Under the pieces are notes generated by a model. The model was not told the DNA's origin, did not search any database, and saw nothing but the letters and a program-made list of their open reading frames with translations. The translations under genes were made by a program, and so were the position numbers. A stretch of DNA of 64,000 bases from Topomyia yanbarensis. Its lineage: Eukaryota > Arthropoda > Insecta > Diptera > Culicidae. Position 1 is the stretch's first letter. Every line of letters starts with the position of its first letter. The stretch is taken from positions 101,915,845 through 101,979,844 of the forward strand of contig NC_080671.1 of the NCBI RefSeq assembly GCF_030247195.1, in the 5' to 3' direction. Positions 32,701-43,618 of the stretch are shown in pieces.

Positions 32701-33235
32701 TTTTATAGATGAAATTTAACCGCGAGGGACATTCCTTGAAGTTGGCAGCATTATATCCAAAAAGATTTCAATTTCAGCATCATTCTGCGATTTCCTCGGG
32801 ATAGTAGTTCTAAGATACACGCTCCTTACCGCACTTTACACATTTAAAGTGTTGAATGCGGAAGTATTGGGAACATCAGAGGTTCTGCGAGTCCAGTATC
32901 GCCACAAGACAGCGATGTTGAATAAATAATTAACTTCTCTTGCTACACTCATAAAATGATTAGACACAATTTTTTGAAATTGAATTATCAATTTTACAAT
33001 TAGAAATTTGAGACGGAGATAATAAAAAATGATAGAATAGGTTTTCTGCCGTTATAAGCATTTTTGTCCCATGTGCGACAATTATGCGTAGAACGGCAGT
33101 TTTAACAATGTACAAAAATTATGGTTTGGCGTAAGATACGCAAATGTAGTCAACAGGGTTAATAAATTGCTTTGTAACAGGACTAGATAATTGGGTTTGC
33201 TCCGGAACACAAATTGTGTCTCCATTTTTGGAGCT
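32701..33235. other. Possible LINE ORF1 tail, then noncoding
   Basis: The minus strand at about 32855-32800 reads FKCVKCGKERVS, a zinc-ribbon-like scrap. Nothing else is recognisable. Confidence 0.3.
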
Positions 33236-33310
33236 AGCATCAATCCGGCGCTAGCTTAGTTCTGTCACTAAGTTAGTGTCGGATTCTGATGAGACTAAGT
33301 CGAAACGCCA
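33236..33310 (+). ncRNA. Hammerhead ribozyme-like repeat, nearly complete copy
   Basis: AATCCG (33242-33247) pairs fully with CGGATT (33280-33285) as helix I. It is extended by GCGCTA/TTAGTGT and a CTTAGT/ACTAAG hairpin. The core CTGATGA is at 33286-33292, helix II is GAC-TAA-GTC, and GAAA is at 33302-33305. Helix III, ACGC against GCAT, has one C-A mismatch, and the cleavage triplet is ATC instead of GTC. It lies within Sfmbt intron 1 on the antisense strand. Confidence 0.65.
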
Positions 33311-34720
33311 ATTCCATAACTAGTGTAGCTACAGGTTTTGTGCTCTTCATGCACAAAATGATTTTAAACCTTTTTTTTTTTCCTAATGTTGAAAAATGGT
33401 TTTAACCTAAATTGTTCTCCACTAAGGAGAAATACAGTGAAGACCTGATTTTATCTGCTTTATGACCGATTTTGTCAGCCTCATACGAATGTATTTTGAT
33501 GGGCTTTAGTAGACGAACTAAGCTGAATTCGAGCAAATCCTTTCTTAAGCATATTTTTCTTATCGTAGAGATCCAAAATATGCAACAATAATATTTTGAT
33601 TTGCTTTTAATTTCATTCTCAGATCCCCTTAAGGGAAGTTCAAGCTTAATAATCATATAGGGTTATGGGGCTATATCTAGGGACTAAAGAATACTCTAAG
33701 AGCTTCGGTTTATTAAAAAGAAAGGAAAATACATTGTCCCGATTTTGTCAATGTCCCCGTTTTATCAGCATAAAATTCACCTAGGAACTGATAAAAAATG
33801 GATTTTCACCGTATAGCACATAACAGTTACAAATAGGGTCGCGGATACCTATTTTTAAAAGGAGCTATTTCAGAAAAGGATAAAAGCAACATGATTTAGT
33901 AACCCAATCTTCCAGGTATGTAGCGAAACCGGTAGAACTACGCGTAGACATGGGACTACGACCACTGAAAACAGACCGTTCAGGCACAATATGTCTCTGG
34001 AAACCTCAAACCTAAAAAATATTCAAATTGTGAATGCGAAACATGATACAAAGCAATATTGTTTGACAACAAAATCGAACAATGTATGCAATATTTACTT
34101 GTAATCAGTTTGCAAATGATTACGAAATATTCTCATGCATCGGAGCACATAATTATAAACATTCACACGAACAAAGACCAACGCTGTCGGATGATGACAT
34201 ATAGGTAGAGGTACTCTATTTACATCCTGTGTCATTTCACAGCAAGCGGAAACTTCCTGCGGAACCTGTCGCTATGAAACGATCAATGAAAAACATTCCA
34301 AAAACGCCGCATCGCATACGGGGCAAAGGGTACACCAGAAGTTGTTAGGCAGACTTTTCTCACTCCTGGGTGAAGAGCGCAAGGCTGCAACACACAAAAA
34401 GAAACGATACCTACTTTGATGATGCTAGTCCACTGCAATCATAAGGGGGTAATTTTCTACTGGAAAAATGCCATCCATCCCAGCAGAAAGTTGTTTCCAT
34501 CGGGGAAATCTAATTCTATCGTATGTTCTGGATACAGATGACCGTTTTCGATTGTAAAAGTATCCGCAGAACTATCGAAAATCAACATCCGAAACAGAGC
34601 ACATTACACTAATAGCCGGAGGGAAATAAAAAAAATCGTCGGACGGAGGAGCCTCAAATAAAACAAGAATAATTCCGCACGGATGACGGATGGCTGGAAG
34701 TTGGAAACGCACGCACTCAC
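33311..34720. other. AT-rich noncoding stretch in Sfmbt intron 1
   Basis: No gene or named element is seen. Confidence 0.5.
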
Positions 34721-35020
34721 CGTTCATATTTCAACTAGCTGCACATATCGGGGGAAAGGCTGGCTCTTCAGGCTGGATTTCCGCAGGTTTTTTGCACAAA
34801 TTGCGCACGAATTATCCGGGATAATTGAAACACGCACGCACCAAAAACCGAAAATTAGCAAAGTTTTGAGGATCTTTTCCCGATTCTTCTTCTTTCTGCT
34901 GTCGCTAGTGCGCTTTGCTTTCTTTCTCACCATCCAACAGACGACGTACGTTTTTCCACTGTATTTCCCTATCCGAGTGAAGCGATATACGTGAGAAACG
35001 CGAGGCCAAAATCGTACACT
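34721..35020 (-). other. Sfmbt: Probable 5' leader exon of Sfmbt
   Basis: The minus strand carries a C/G-richer, coding-unlike segment that ends AATATGAACG|GTGAGTGCG, a strong splice donor. A TCAGTCAGTG initiator-like sequence at 35018-35026 could be the start point. Joining this donor to the acceptor at 13124 gives ATGAACG+TTTTC..., in frame with the first coding exon. A 69-codon ORF (34724-34933) precedes, and its TGA overlaps that ATG. Without transcript data the exon is a prediction; it could belong to another minus-strand gene. Confidence 0.5.
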
Positions 35021-35240
35021 GACTGACGGGCCGCAGACAAAACGCGAGCAAAAGTTTGAAAGTTCGAAAAGTGAAACAAAATCGCGCTGGTGTGCGTGTG
35101 TTCGAATGGTTCGCCGAACGCGCCAGTGTTGCCCGATGCCAGTGACTGCTGCGGGGTCTGGAAGTCGACGGTCGAACGGGCGAAACCGAATCCGAGGGGC
35201 TAGATGGAACGGGTCTGCCTGTTCACTTTGTCAAAATTTA
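34990..35240 (-). promoter_or_regulatory. CpG-rich candidate promoter region of Sfmbt
   Basis: This block is clearly richer in CG dinucleotides (GACGGGCCGCAG, CGCGCTGG, GTTCGCCGAACGCGCC, TCGACGGTCGAACGGGCG) than the flanking AT-rich DNA. It sits directly upstream of the predicted leader exon. No TATA box is seen at a suitable distance; the TCAGTCAGT motif suits an initiator-type insect promoter. Confidence 0.4.
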
Positions 35241-35583
35241 TTAGTGCCACAATTCCATACGACCTTTCCCGATTGATGGGAACGGCCGCGCTCCATGACC
35301 TTGCATAATATCACGAATTTGCATACCGACGGGCTGAATGAGAGCACATGTTGTTCCAAAAATCAGACCTGCGTTATGCAACGTTTTGTTCAGGTTGATT
35401 ATACCAGGTTCAAGTGGTGCCCAATTCACCACGCTCAGTATAATACAAAAAATATTTTTAGATAACAGAATTGATAAAATTGCACTACGCTATATTTCAC
35501 CCTAAGGAGGAAAATTTGGTAAAAACCAAAATTTCTCACTAGGGTTGAATTGAAACACAAAGTGTGTTTTAGTTTTAAGGGAT
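35241..35583. other. Noncoding stretch, includes the hammerhead repeat's upstream part
   Basis: About 35545-35583 (AAACACAAAGTGTGTTTTAG) corresponds to sequence just before the other two hammerhead copies. The rest is unassigned. Confidence 0.45.
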
Positions 35584-35658
35584 TTGCGTCAAGCCGGCGC
35601 TAATCTATTCCGACAATAAGTTAGTGTCGGTTTCTGATGAGGCGAAGCCGAAACGCAA
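35584..35658 (+). ncRNA. Type III hammerhead ribozyme (best copy)
   Basis: All parts are present. Helix III is TTGCGT (35584-35589) with ACGCAA (35653-35658), six pairs. The cleavage triplet is GTC, ending at 35590. Helix I is AAGCCG (35591-35596) with CGGTTT (35628-35633), extended by GCGCTAA with TTAGTGT. The core CTGATGA is at 35634-35640. Helix II is GGC-GAA-GCC (35641-35649), then GAAA at 35650-35653. Because helix III is the open one, this is the type III layout. Self-cleavage is predicted between 35590 and 35591. Confidence 0.8.
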
Positions 35659-36107
35659 CTAATTATGATAAAATTGGTTAAATTAATCGATCAAATTCCG
35701 TTTTAAAAATTGTTCGTGCATTTAAACTGAAATGGGAGATGCTACATTATTTAATTTCAAGCGCAAATAGCAAATACAAGTACTAGTTACACAAAAAACT
35801 TACTGGAAACCTTACAGCGGCATTTAGGAAGCAGTTGGTGCGGCGTGTACTTTTTGAGACCCTTACACGTGCAATATTTTTGTAAATACTAGAGAGTATT
35901 GCCAAAAGTATTGTATGTGCAATGGAAAAAAGTTGTATTGACGATGTGGATTTCAAATGGGATTGAAATATTATAACAATATCGTGAATACTGTGTATTG
36001 ACAAAAATATTGAACTATAAGGGCCGCTTTTTAGAGTATACAGAACACTAGATTAGGATTGGTGTTCCCATTGTTTTCGCTTTGAAGCATGTTTGTTTTG
36101 TTTTCGG
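35659..36107. other. AT-rich noncoding stretch
   Basis: No gene or named element is seen. Confidence 0.5.
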
Positions 36108-36458
36108 CGAGGGGCAAGCACTAGCTGGTGTGAGTGCGTTGTATTGAAAATACCAGCGTATTTTGAATACAATTAAAGTAAATAATGAAAGTATTCTACT
36201 TTTGTACTTAATAAGGTACTTAATGTAATTAATATCGATGTGTACATACTTAAAGTAATTAAAGTACATGTTGATGGTACTTCAAATATTTTGCGTATTT
36301 AAAGTACGAAAATCGTTTCAGTAATTCAAGTACAATGAATTTGACACGTACTTTTTGGAATCTTTGCGGTACTTAATGTACTTTATGGTACTTAAAGTAA
36401 CTAATTATGTATGACTTTAGGTACTGCGTCGTATTGAAGATTTAGTGCTTGCCCCTCG
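36108..36458. mobile_element. MITE with CGAGGGGCAAGCACTA ends
   Basis: The 16-base left end (36108-36123) is exactly reverse-complemented at 36443-36458. The flanking octamers GTTTTCGG and GTTTTCTG differ at one base, suggesting an 8-bp hAT-type duplication. The interior is dominated by GTACTTAA/TTAAGTAC motifs. A truncated relative is at 4905-5015. Confidence 0.85.
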
Positions 36459-36623
36459 GTTTTCTGTATATTATCTGTCTTTGGTCCACATCCTTGGTAC
36501 ACGCAGAAAAATGTGCCCTGTTTGAAACAACAAACCGTTTAGTTGAATTTTAGATTGGTAAAATGCATAGTTTGCATATTTTTATGTCCGTCTCTTTTAT
36601 TCTGATGTGATGTTTATGAATTA

Positions 36624-37867
36624 CCCAGTCAAAAAGGGCAAGTTTCTGGCTAGCGGGGGGCTATTTGCCAACTCGGATGCGCTAATTGCCCTACAATTTG
36701 CCAGCAATTTGCTGGCAATTAGGGGGCTATTTTAAATGCAACATTTGAGCGATTTGCCGCCGTCATTTTTTTGCCGCTCTACCCGCCCTTAAATCGCCCA
36801 GGGAACGCGCCATTTAATCGCCCTTCATTGCCTGATATGAAAATCAAAAATAATATTTAGTTTCGGATTCACTACTCTACGGATTCTACTCACAAAAATT
36901 TATCAGTACACTAGGTAATCACCACCAGACTATAGGAAGAATGGATGGTGAAATTCGTATTGCACACCAAAACTTACCACAATCTGACTTTCATTTATAC
37001 TTTAGGTCAGAGATCTTGTTCCACTATACTTACACACGATTCCACAATTTCCCACATTCGTTGGCTAAATTAAGTGCACTAAACAAAATACAAGCGGGAA
37101 CACGCCAATTGTTTAAAAAAAACAATTTTAAACTTAAGCCAAACATGAACCGCCACCCAGTCAAAAAGGGCAAGTTGCTGGCTAACGGGGGGCTATTTGC
37201 CAACTCGGAAGCGCGAATTGCCCTTCAATTTTCCAGCAAATTGCTGGCAATTAGGGGGCTATTTCAAATGCAACATTTGGGCGATTTGCCGCCGTCATTT
37301 TTTAGCCGCTCTACCCGCCCTTAAATCGCCCCCAAATCGCCCAGGGAACGCGCCATTTAATCGCCCTAATTGCCTTATATGAAAATTACAAATATTACTT
37401 ATTTTCGGATTCATTATCAACTCACATAAACTTATCACTACACTAGGAACTATTGGAAGAATCAATGGTGAAATTGGCATTGCACACCAAAACTTACCAC
37501 AATCTGACTTTTATTAAGAGTTTAGGTCAGATATCTTGTTCCACTATATTTAGACATGATTCCACAATTTCCCACATTCGTTGGCTAAATGAAGTGCACT
37601 AGACAAACAAAATACAAGCGAGAATACGCCAATCGTTTTAAAAAAACTATTTTAAGTTTAAGCCAAACATGAATCGCCATGTTTGAAAAACGCAAAAACA
37701 ACCAAGTCCATTTCAGCCGCCAGAAAATTTGTCTAAGTATTGAAATTGCCTTTAAATCGCATTCGCAAATTGCATTTGTTCCTAGGGGCAATTAGCACAG
37801 GCGAGTTGAGTCAAACGTCAAACTTTTTAAATCGCCTGACCATGTTCGTCCGCATGTTTTTTGACAG
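36624..37867. mobile_element. MITE (family C, copy 1) with an internal ~530-bp tandem duplication
   Basis: It runs from ACCCAGTCAAAAAGGGCAAG to the complement of CCTGTCAAAAAACATGCGG. Inside, a unit of about 530 bases beginning CCCAGTCAAAAAGGGCAAG occurs twice (about 36625 and 37156), sharing the AATTTGCCAGCAATTTGCTG and GGGAACGCGCCATTTAATCG blocks. The copy at 54692-56361 has only one unit. The open frame at 36941-37324 is a by-product of the repeat. Confidence 0.8.
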
Positions 37868-38694
37868 GAAAAGACCGAAAATGTCCAATGCATAAAATTA
37901 TCAAGAGGCAGACGGAAAAATAATGAGAAATTTGACATGGAACCAATTTCTATGTGCTATACTATTATAATTACGGGCGAATGACCATTTGGTTGAAGCC
38001 CCCAATAATCAAAATTACAATTATTATTTTAATTTTGATGCACGCCATATGAATTTCAAGTTTTCACATGATATTTATGTGTGAGAGATAATGTTTAGGT
38101 GCTATCACAAATTGCAAAAAATCATGTGTAAAACCAATAGATTCAATGTAGCGAATTTACTCCGTGTAAATTTTTGATTGTTATTGATATATATGAATGA
38201 AATAGATGAAATGAAAGTGTTTGTTTGTACCGCACAAGGAAATAAAAAATTACCAAAATTCAGTTCTCCGTGATTCAGTATAATACACTACTATTTGATT
38301 GAAAATACACCAGCCGAGAATGGTCACTGTTTTGCTGGCTAAAACAAACAAAAATGAGTCGCTGTGAAACGACGATAGAGGATTATTTCTATATCCATTT
38401 TTGAATAGGGCTAATAAGAGTTGTAAACAAACTTTTGCTGATTTCTCTTAACTTGTTATAATTACAACACAGAAAACATTTGAAATTGATTCTACCAAGG
38501 GTAAAGATGTTTATTCTTATTTTTCGTGAAATTGAACACAGCAGCGGAATAATGAGCGAAATTGTTTACAAAAATCTTTTTATCCCTTTTGAAGAATTAA
38601 TATTGATTTTTTTTTATCAAAACAATTTTGTTCCTACCACTGATGCCAGCGACAATCATAATCTAGTGTCCTGTATCTAGTCATTTCAGCTATA
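37868..38694. other. AT-rich noncoding stretch
   Basis: No gene or named element is seen. Confidence 0.5.
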
Positions 38695-38850
38695 CCGTTT
38701 TCGATGGCTGTTCACCGGTGTAGTGAAGTGCACTGGTTTTACACTTTCTAGCAGAAGTATCAATAGAACATATCCAGTTTTCTGCACTTCTGCTAGAAAG
38801 TGCAAAACAAGTGCACTCCACTACACCGGTGCACATCAATCGAAAAGCCC
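38695..38850. repeat. Foldback repeat with CACCGGTGTAGTG arms
   Basis: CACCGGTGTAGTGAAGTGCA, then TTTACACTTTCTAGCAGAAG are followed by their reverse complement (CTTCTGCTAGAAAGTGCAAA, then TGCACTCCACTACACCGGTG). This leaves a loop of about 30 bases. A related palindrome with TACACCGGTGTA lies at 60115-60222. Confidence 0.75.
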
Positions 38851-41800
38851 ATTAGAACCTGAGTCAGTATCGCTTCAAGTAAAAATGAAGCAAGAGATAA
38901 TCCAACACATCCTTCGTGCTCTTCTTAATTCTCTCTATTCGGCCCAACAAAAAAATTTGAAGACAACAAACGACCTTCATTGCCAGATTCATTTTGCATG
39001 CTTTTTACAATTGCTGAAATAAGTTGTACCTTAATAGACGCACCTAAGCTAGGAATTCACAAATCTAGCCTCATTTAAAAGTTGAATTTTATTTTTATTG
39101 ATGTCTCTTAAAAATTCGAAATAATGTTTCTCATTTAAATGTAATAAACCAGAATAATTTGCCTTTTCTTATCAGTATTGGAGCAAAGATGTTGTAAGAC
39201 GAAATACAGGCATCGTAGTTTTTCTCATTCCTTTCAATACCAAATATAGAAATTAGGTTAGATAATTGAAGTCAGAAAAATAATATAAAACCTGGTATAA
39301 AACCCGGTTAATAGTAGTCAAGTAGTTTTTGGAACAGTGTTGGTTCGGTCACTTCTCAGAAAATTCATTCACGGCATTCTGACGAGAGTTCTACAGATTT
39401 GGGAATTCTAAGAGTTTGCAGTAATAATCATACGATTTGCGTTCGGAGTTTTGAAAATGTACCAAACTCGTTGATTTTCCAGCTTAGATTGTATTTGGAC
39501 CCTTATAACTTGCTCCCGGAATTTGTACGAAGGCAGCGGTGACTACAGTTTAAAGGAGTCTCGCGTTGATTAATTCAGTGTAAGACAGAATTGTGTGTCC
39601 AGCTCTGCATGAGAAAAGTCGGTTCCTTCGCGCACCTGGGTGCGAGATTAGAGAAACCAAACCCCAAACATTTTTACAATTGTGGTTTGGACTAAATCAG
39701 ATTAGTTCGCGATTGGCTTCTCTTTTTTTAGGATCTCGCTTAGGATAAAAACTATAAAAATCTTCAATTCAGTAACGATATCGAATGAGTTCACAGAAAA
39801 CTAATTATCTACCCTTTTCAGACACACACATACAGAGAGAGAGAGAGTTTATATTTTTACTCGAAGTTGCTTTCCAACCAATTTCCATTCCAAGCTCTAC
39901 CATTTTCAGATTTCTACCCTAATTCTACCCCAATTTGATGTATTATAGATATACTTCTTGTGGAAAATTCTAGGGTTTAGCACGATTGAAAGACTACCCT
40001 TTGGAAAATGCATCAGAGCACGTGGTCTAAATTGATTTTTTCAAGAATTTCTTTTTCCAAAGTTGTTTACCCTATATCTTTATTATTTCTGAAGCTATTA
40101 CTATGCGGAAAAATAGTTTTGGAGATAATTTGAAACAAAAAACATTTTATACGCTGATTTTTTACGGAGATACAGCTAGAGCAAATGCATTCAAACTTTT
40201 TTTTTTAAATTATGCAGCATTATCTAGAGAATATTCAGCATTTCCTAAAACGTCTTTTGAAATATACGTTGCGCGGTGTACCCGGTAACTTGGCGTAGAA
40301 TTATTTGAAATCAAAAATGTTTTTGAAGTATCTATTAATCCTCCCCCCTACATCGTTGTTATGATATCATTTTCGTTTTTCAATAGTTCGTGGCTTATTG
40401 CGCTAAATTTTCAGCCAGCTTTTAGGTGTCAAACTACCTTAATATAAAAATGGAGAAATGTGAAAATCGTAGGAGAAGGAGACATTTTATACCATGAAAA
40501 ACTGACCTAGACTAACTATCTTTTGACAGAAGAATCCCAACGAAAAAAAATCTCATGCAAAAGTGTTTATAAGTATCACATGGTAAATATCATCGCTAAT
40601 GTCATGGACGATGATTCCCCTGAAAGAACCCAATCCGTTCGAACAGTATACCCGTCTGAACAAACTGGGCTTTCCGCCTGACCAAATCACACCGATTTAA
40701 GTAAGCGACTTAACATTTACAAGAACCAGGATGATTAGTTTATGCGAAACATTGAAAAAACCCAAATAATAGCTCTCTCTGCAAGTTCTGTGCAAATTTT
40801 TTATTTATAAACTGTTAATTGGCCAGATGATGAGCAATAACAAGTGATCGGAGAATGGATGTCCATGTGATCGGTGAATGGATATTCATTATTTGTATTG
40901 ATTGGCGAATGGCGCTCTAGAGTAGTTTCGGCTATTTTTCACTTTCCACGAATTCTTTTGTAAATTAGCGTAATTTCCCTTAGTAGAAGTTTAAATACTT
41001 TAGTTGAAAACGTACCACTATTAGATTTATCTGTTATTCTTATTTTTAGTGCGCGCTAAAGGTTAAAATGGCTGTTAAATAATCAGTAGATGGGTCTTGC
41101 ACGGTAGTTTGTTCAAATATTTTATGGCATTTTTTGAATAAACGATTTGGTCTCGGTTTTCATGATATTTTCAGCGTTTCGCGTTAAATCAATATATCGA
41201 AAATATCCTAGAATAGCCACTTGCTATCTAAGAATCAGCAAAAAATATGGTTTTTGGCTTCAGGTTAAACATTACACGAGATAATTTTTTGGGTCCGGAC
41301 CTTTTCAAAAAAAAAAAATCGTGTCGCAGAGAAAATGCTGAACAAGTTACTTGAACAATATTATTTTTATTTGCTTCTTAAGTAGTATTTTGAATCCCAT
41401 TCTACATAATCTATTACACCAAGAAATGCATCCCCGAAATATGCATATTTTTACGTGCTCTACAGTGGTTTAAACTCTTAATATGCTAATGTTGAGAAGT
41501 GCCACGGCGGATACGATAACTCTTGATAAAATTGTCTGAAACAGGAAGTTTCGTAAGATTTTTGAATCTTTTAAGACTTGCAGTTACTGAATAAAAAAAA
41601 TAGAAAAGAACTAAAAAATAGAAAGAACTAAATTTCGGAGAATGGCATCATATAAACCGAAAAATCGAATATTTTTAAGTACAATTGGCAGTAGTTTTTG
41701 AGTTATCGTGTCCGCCAATTTGAAAAAAATAAACGGATTCGCCGAATGTTCAATATGCGAGTGTGACACCAACTACGCGCGAGTAACGCATGTCTGTTTA

Positions 41801-42040
41801 AAACAAAATAAGGTCGTGTGAGATTGTGCGAGCATCTAGAGGTTTAAATGAGGGCGTGACACTCTTTTATAAAAATATTTAATCTGATTTTATACTTTTT
41901 ATACCCCTCTTTATTTATTAATAATTGTCTATAAAAGCTGTAAAAGTTATAACTGTATTCGAATTGTTAAAAGTTCGAAGAAAAAATTCGAACAGCCGTT
42001 GCCATAGTAGTCTTAGTTACGTGTGTGATTAAAAACAACG
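38851..42040. other. Long AT-rich stretch without a recognised gene
   Basis: Two spots stand out. At 39285-39310 a double TATAAAACC motif precedes G/C-richer leader-like sequence up to 39660, so a promoter or solo-LTR remnant is possible. At 40611-40700 there is a 29-codon ORF with coding-like third positions. Nothing else is identified. Confidence 0.4.
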
Positions 42041-42106
42041 AAAAAATGGTGTTGCATCAACAAAAAACGGTAAGTACTCCAATATGTGTGCATAATTTTG
42101 GCTGCT

Positions 42107-42184
42107 CCCAGTTAGTATCCGGCTCCAGTGACACAACCAATCCTAATTGGAATCGGTTGTGTCACTGAAGCCAGCTACTAACTG
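42107..42184. repeat. Short foldback, CCAGTTAGTA arms
   Basis: CCAGTTAGTATCCGGCTCCA and GTGACACAACCAATCC are followed by GGAATCGGTTGTGTCAC and a GCCAGCTACTAACTGG arm, forming an imperfect hairpin of about 35 base pairs. The GGCTCCAGTGACACAACCGA core recurs at 42870-42925. Confidence 0.75.
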
Positions 42185-42589
42185 GTGCCAGCAAGAATTA
42201 CAGCAAATAACCACTATTTCTGCATTAACTATTAACAACTATTAACATATCACAGCAGCAGCAGCTAATTGAGATTTTCCATCATCCGCCCGGTCGGTAG
42301 TAATAACGTTCAAACAACGGTTCTGCCACAGGGTTTGATGCTAATTAAACAACAGCAACTGGGGTAAACGATCCAAACCAATCCGGGTCGAAAGCTGAAC
42401 CAGAACACATCACCCTTCGCGTCACCTTCAGACCAAATAGGCCGCAAATCAGCCAACAGCAGTGACAGGACACAACCTGTCAAAGGCAAATACAATAGTA
42501 ACGGACTATTTCTTTCAGTAAGTTTCACTTACTTATCCTCGGTTCTATGGCACGCTACCGAAAAAATCCGTGGCCTAGTCTGTAACCCA

Positions 42590-42772
42590 GTTAAACCCAT
42601 TTCGGAACCGGTTCGGATTTCTGAATGGAGTCAGAATGGAATCCAACTCAAATGCAACAACCGATTCCGACTCAATCGGTTTCCGAATTGGTTGTTGCAT
42701 TTGAGCTGGAATCCATACTGACTCCATTCAGGATTCCGAATCAAATTCGGAATGTTTTGACCGGGAAATTGT
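42590..42772. repeat. Foldback element around ACTCAAATGCAACAACCG
   Basis: TCTGAATGGAGTCAGAATGG, ATCCAACTCAAATGCAACAA and CCGATTCCGA are matched in reverse by TCGGTTTCCGAATTGGTTGT, TGCATTTGAGCTGGAATCC and ACTGACTCCATTCAGGA. This gives a near-complete palindrome. Confidence 0.75.
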
Positions 42773-42814
42773 TGTCACCATGAAGCTGAACGAGACCCAG
42801 GTAATGTCGCATAC

Positions 42815-42985
42815 CCAGTTAAGCTCAGCCGGACATGAATCGGAATTTCGGCTGATTCCATTTCATACTCCGGCTCCAGTGACACAACCGATTTGAGTTA
42901 GAATCGGTTGTGTAGCTGGAGCCGGTATCCGAACTGGAACCAGCCAGAATTACAGTTCATTTCCGGCTGAACTCTACTGGATACT
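42815..42985. repeat. Foldback element, ACCCAGTTAAGCTCAGCCGG end
   Basis: The arms include GCTCAGCCGGA...CATGAA and its counterpart TTCATTTCCGGCTGAAC. The inner part is the GGCTCCAGTGACACAACCGA hairpin shared with 42107-42184. It belongs to the same family as its two neighbours. Confidence 0.65.
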
Positions 42986-43206
42986 AGTTCAATATCAATC
43001 AACCTAACCATCAGTCCGTACTGATTTGGCATTTGTTATTTTCGTACAGGAACAAGTCCTCCAGGCAGGCGACACGCAAGGGTTAGTGTTGGTGAAATCG
43101 CAGATCACGCTAACGGAGTTCGCCCCGAAAGTACACGCGCGAGCTAGATCCATCTCAGCAGTGTGCAATGAATTCTGGCAAGTATGGTGGGGCGCAAGGC
43201 GCCATG

Positions 43207-43209
43207 TAA

Positions 43210-43270
<61 letters not shown>

Positions 43271-43271
43271 C
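43207..43271. repeat. (CT)n microsatellite
   Basis: About 30 CT dinucleotides with one TT interruption. It is followed by CCACAG, which resembles a splice acceptor, but no exon could be supported beyond it. Confidence 0.95.
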
Positions 43272-43618
43272 ACAGCACGACAACGGTGAAGAACGTAATT
43301 TAACGTCACCGTTTTATTAAGTTTTTTTAAATACATTACGTCCTGAAGGTCAAAACATTCAATGGCGTTGGTGTTGATGGTGACTTCTAAGGAAAGGAAA
43401 ATCCTACAATTAATGTTGACGCTCTGTATCAGAAAATGGTCTGTCGAGAAAATGGTCACACCATTGCACATGCACACCGTGCTGATGCGACAGTATCGGG
43501 GAATCGAATGCAAAGGCGCCGAGATCGATAGAGGATATTAATTTTCGACAAATTTAGAGAAAACAGAAAACATCAACACGCAGCAACCACACTGCTGTGT
43601 GTTTTCAAGTAAAGATTC

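Noticed and set aside
36941..37324. 127-codon plus-strand ORF
   Set aside because: It lies wholly inside a MITE and crosses its internal tandem duplication.
43026..43289. 87-codon plus-strand ORF with a Leu-Ser repeat
   Set aside because: The second half is the translation of the CT microsatellite and the first half resembles no family.
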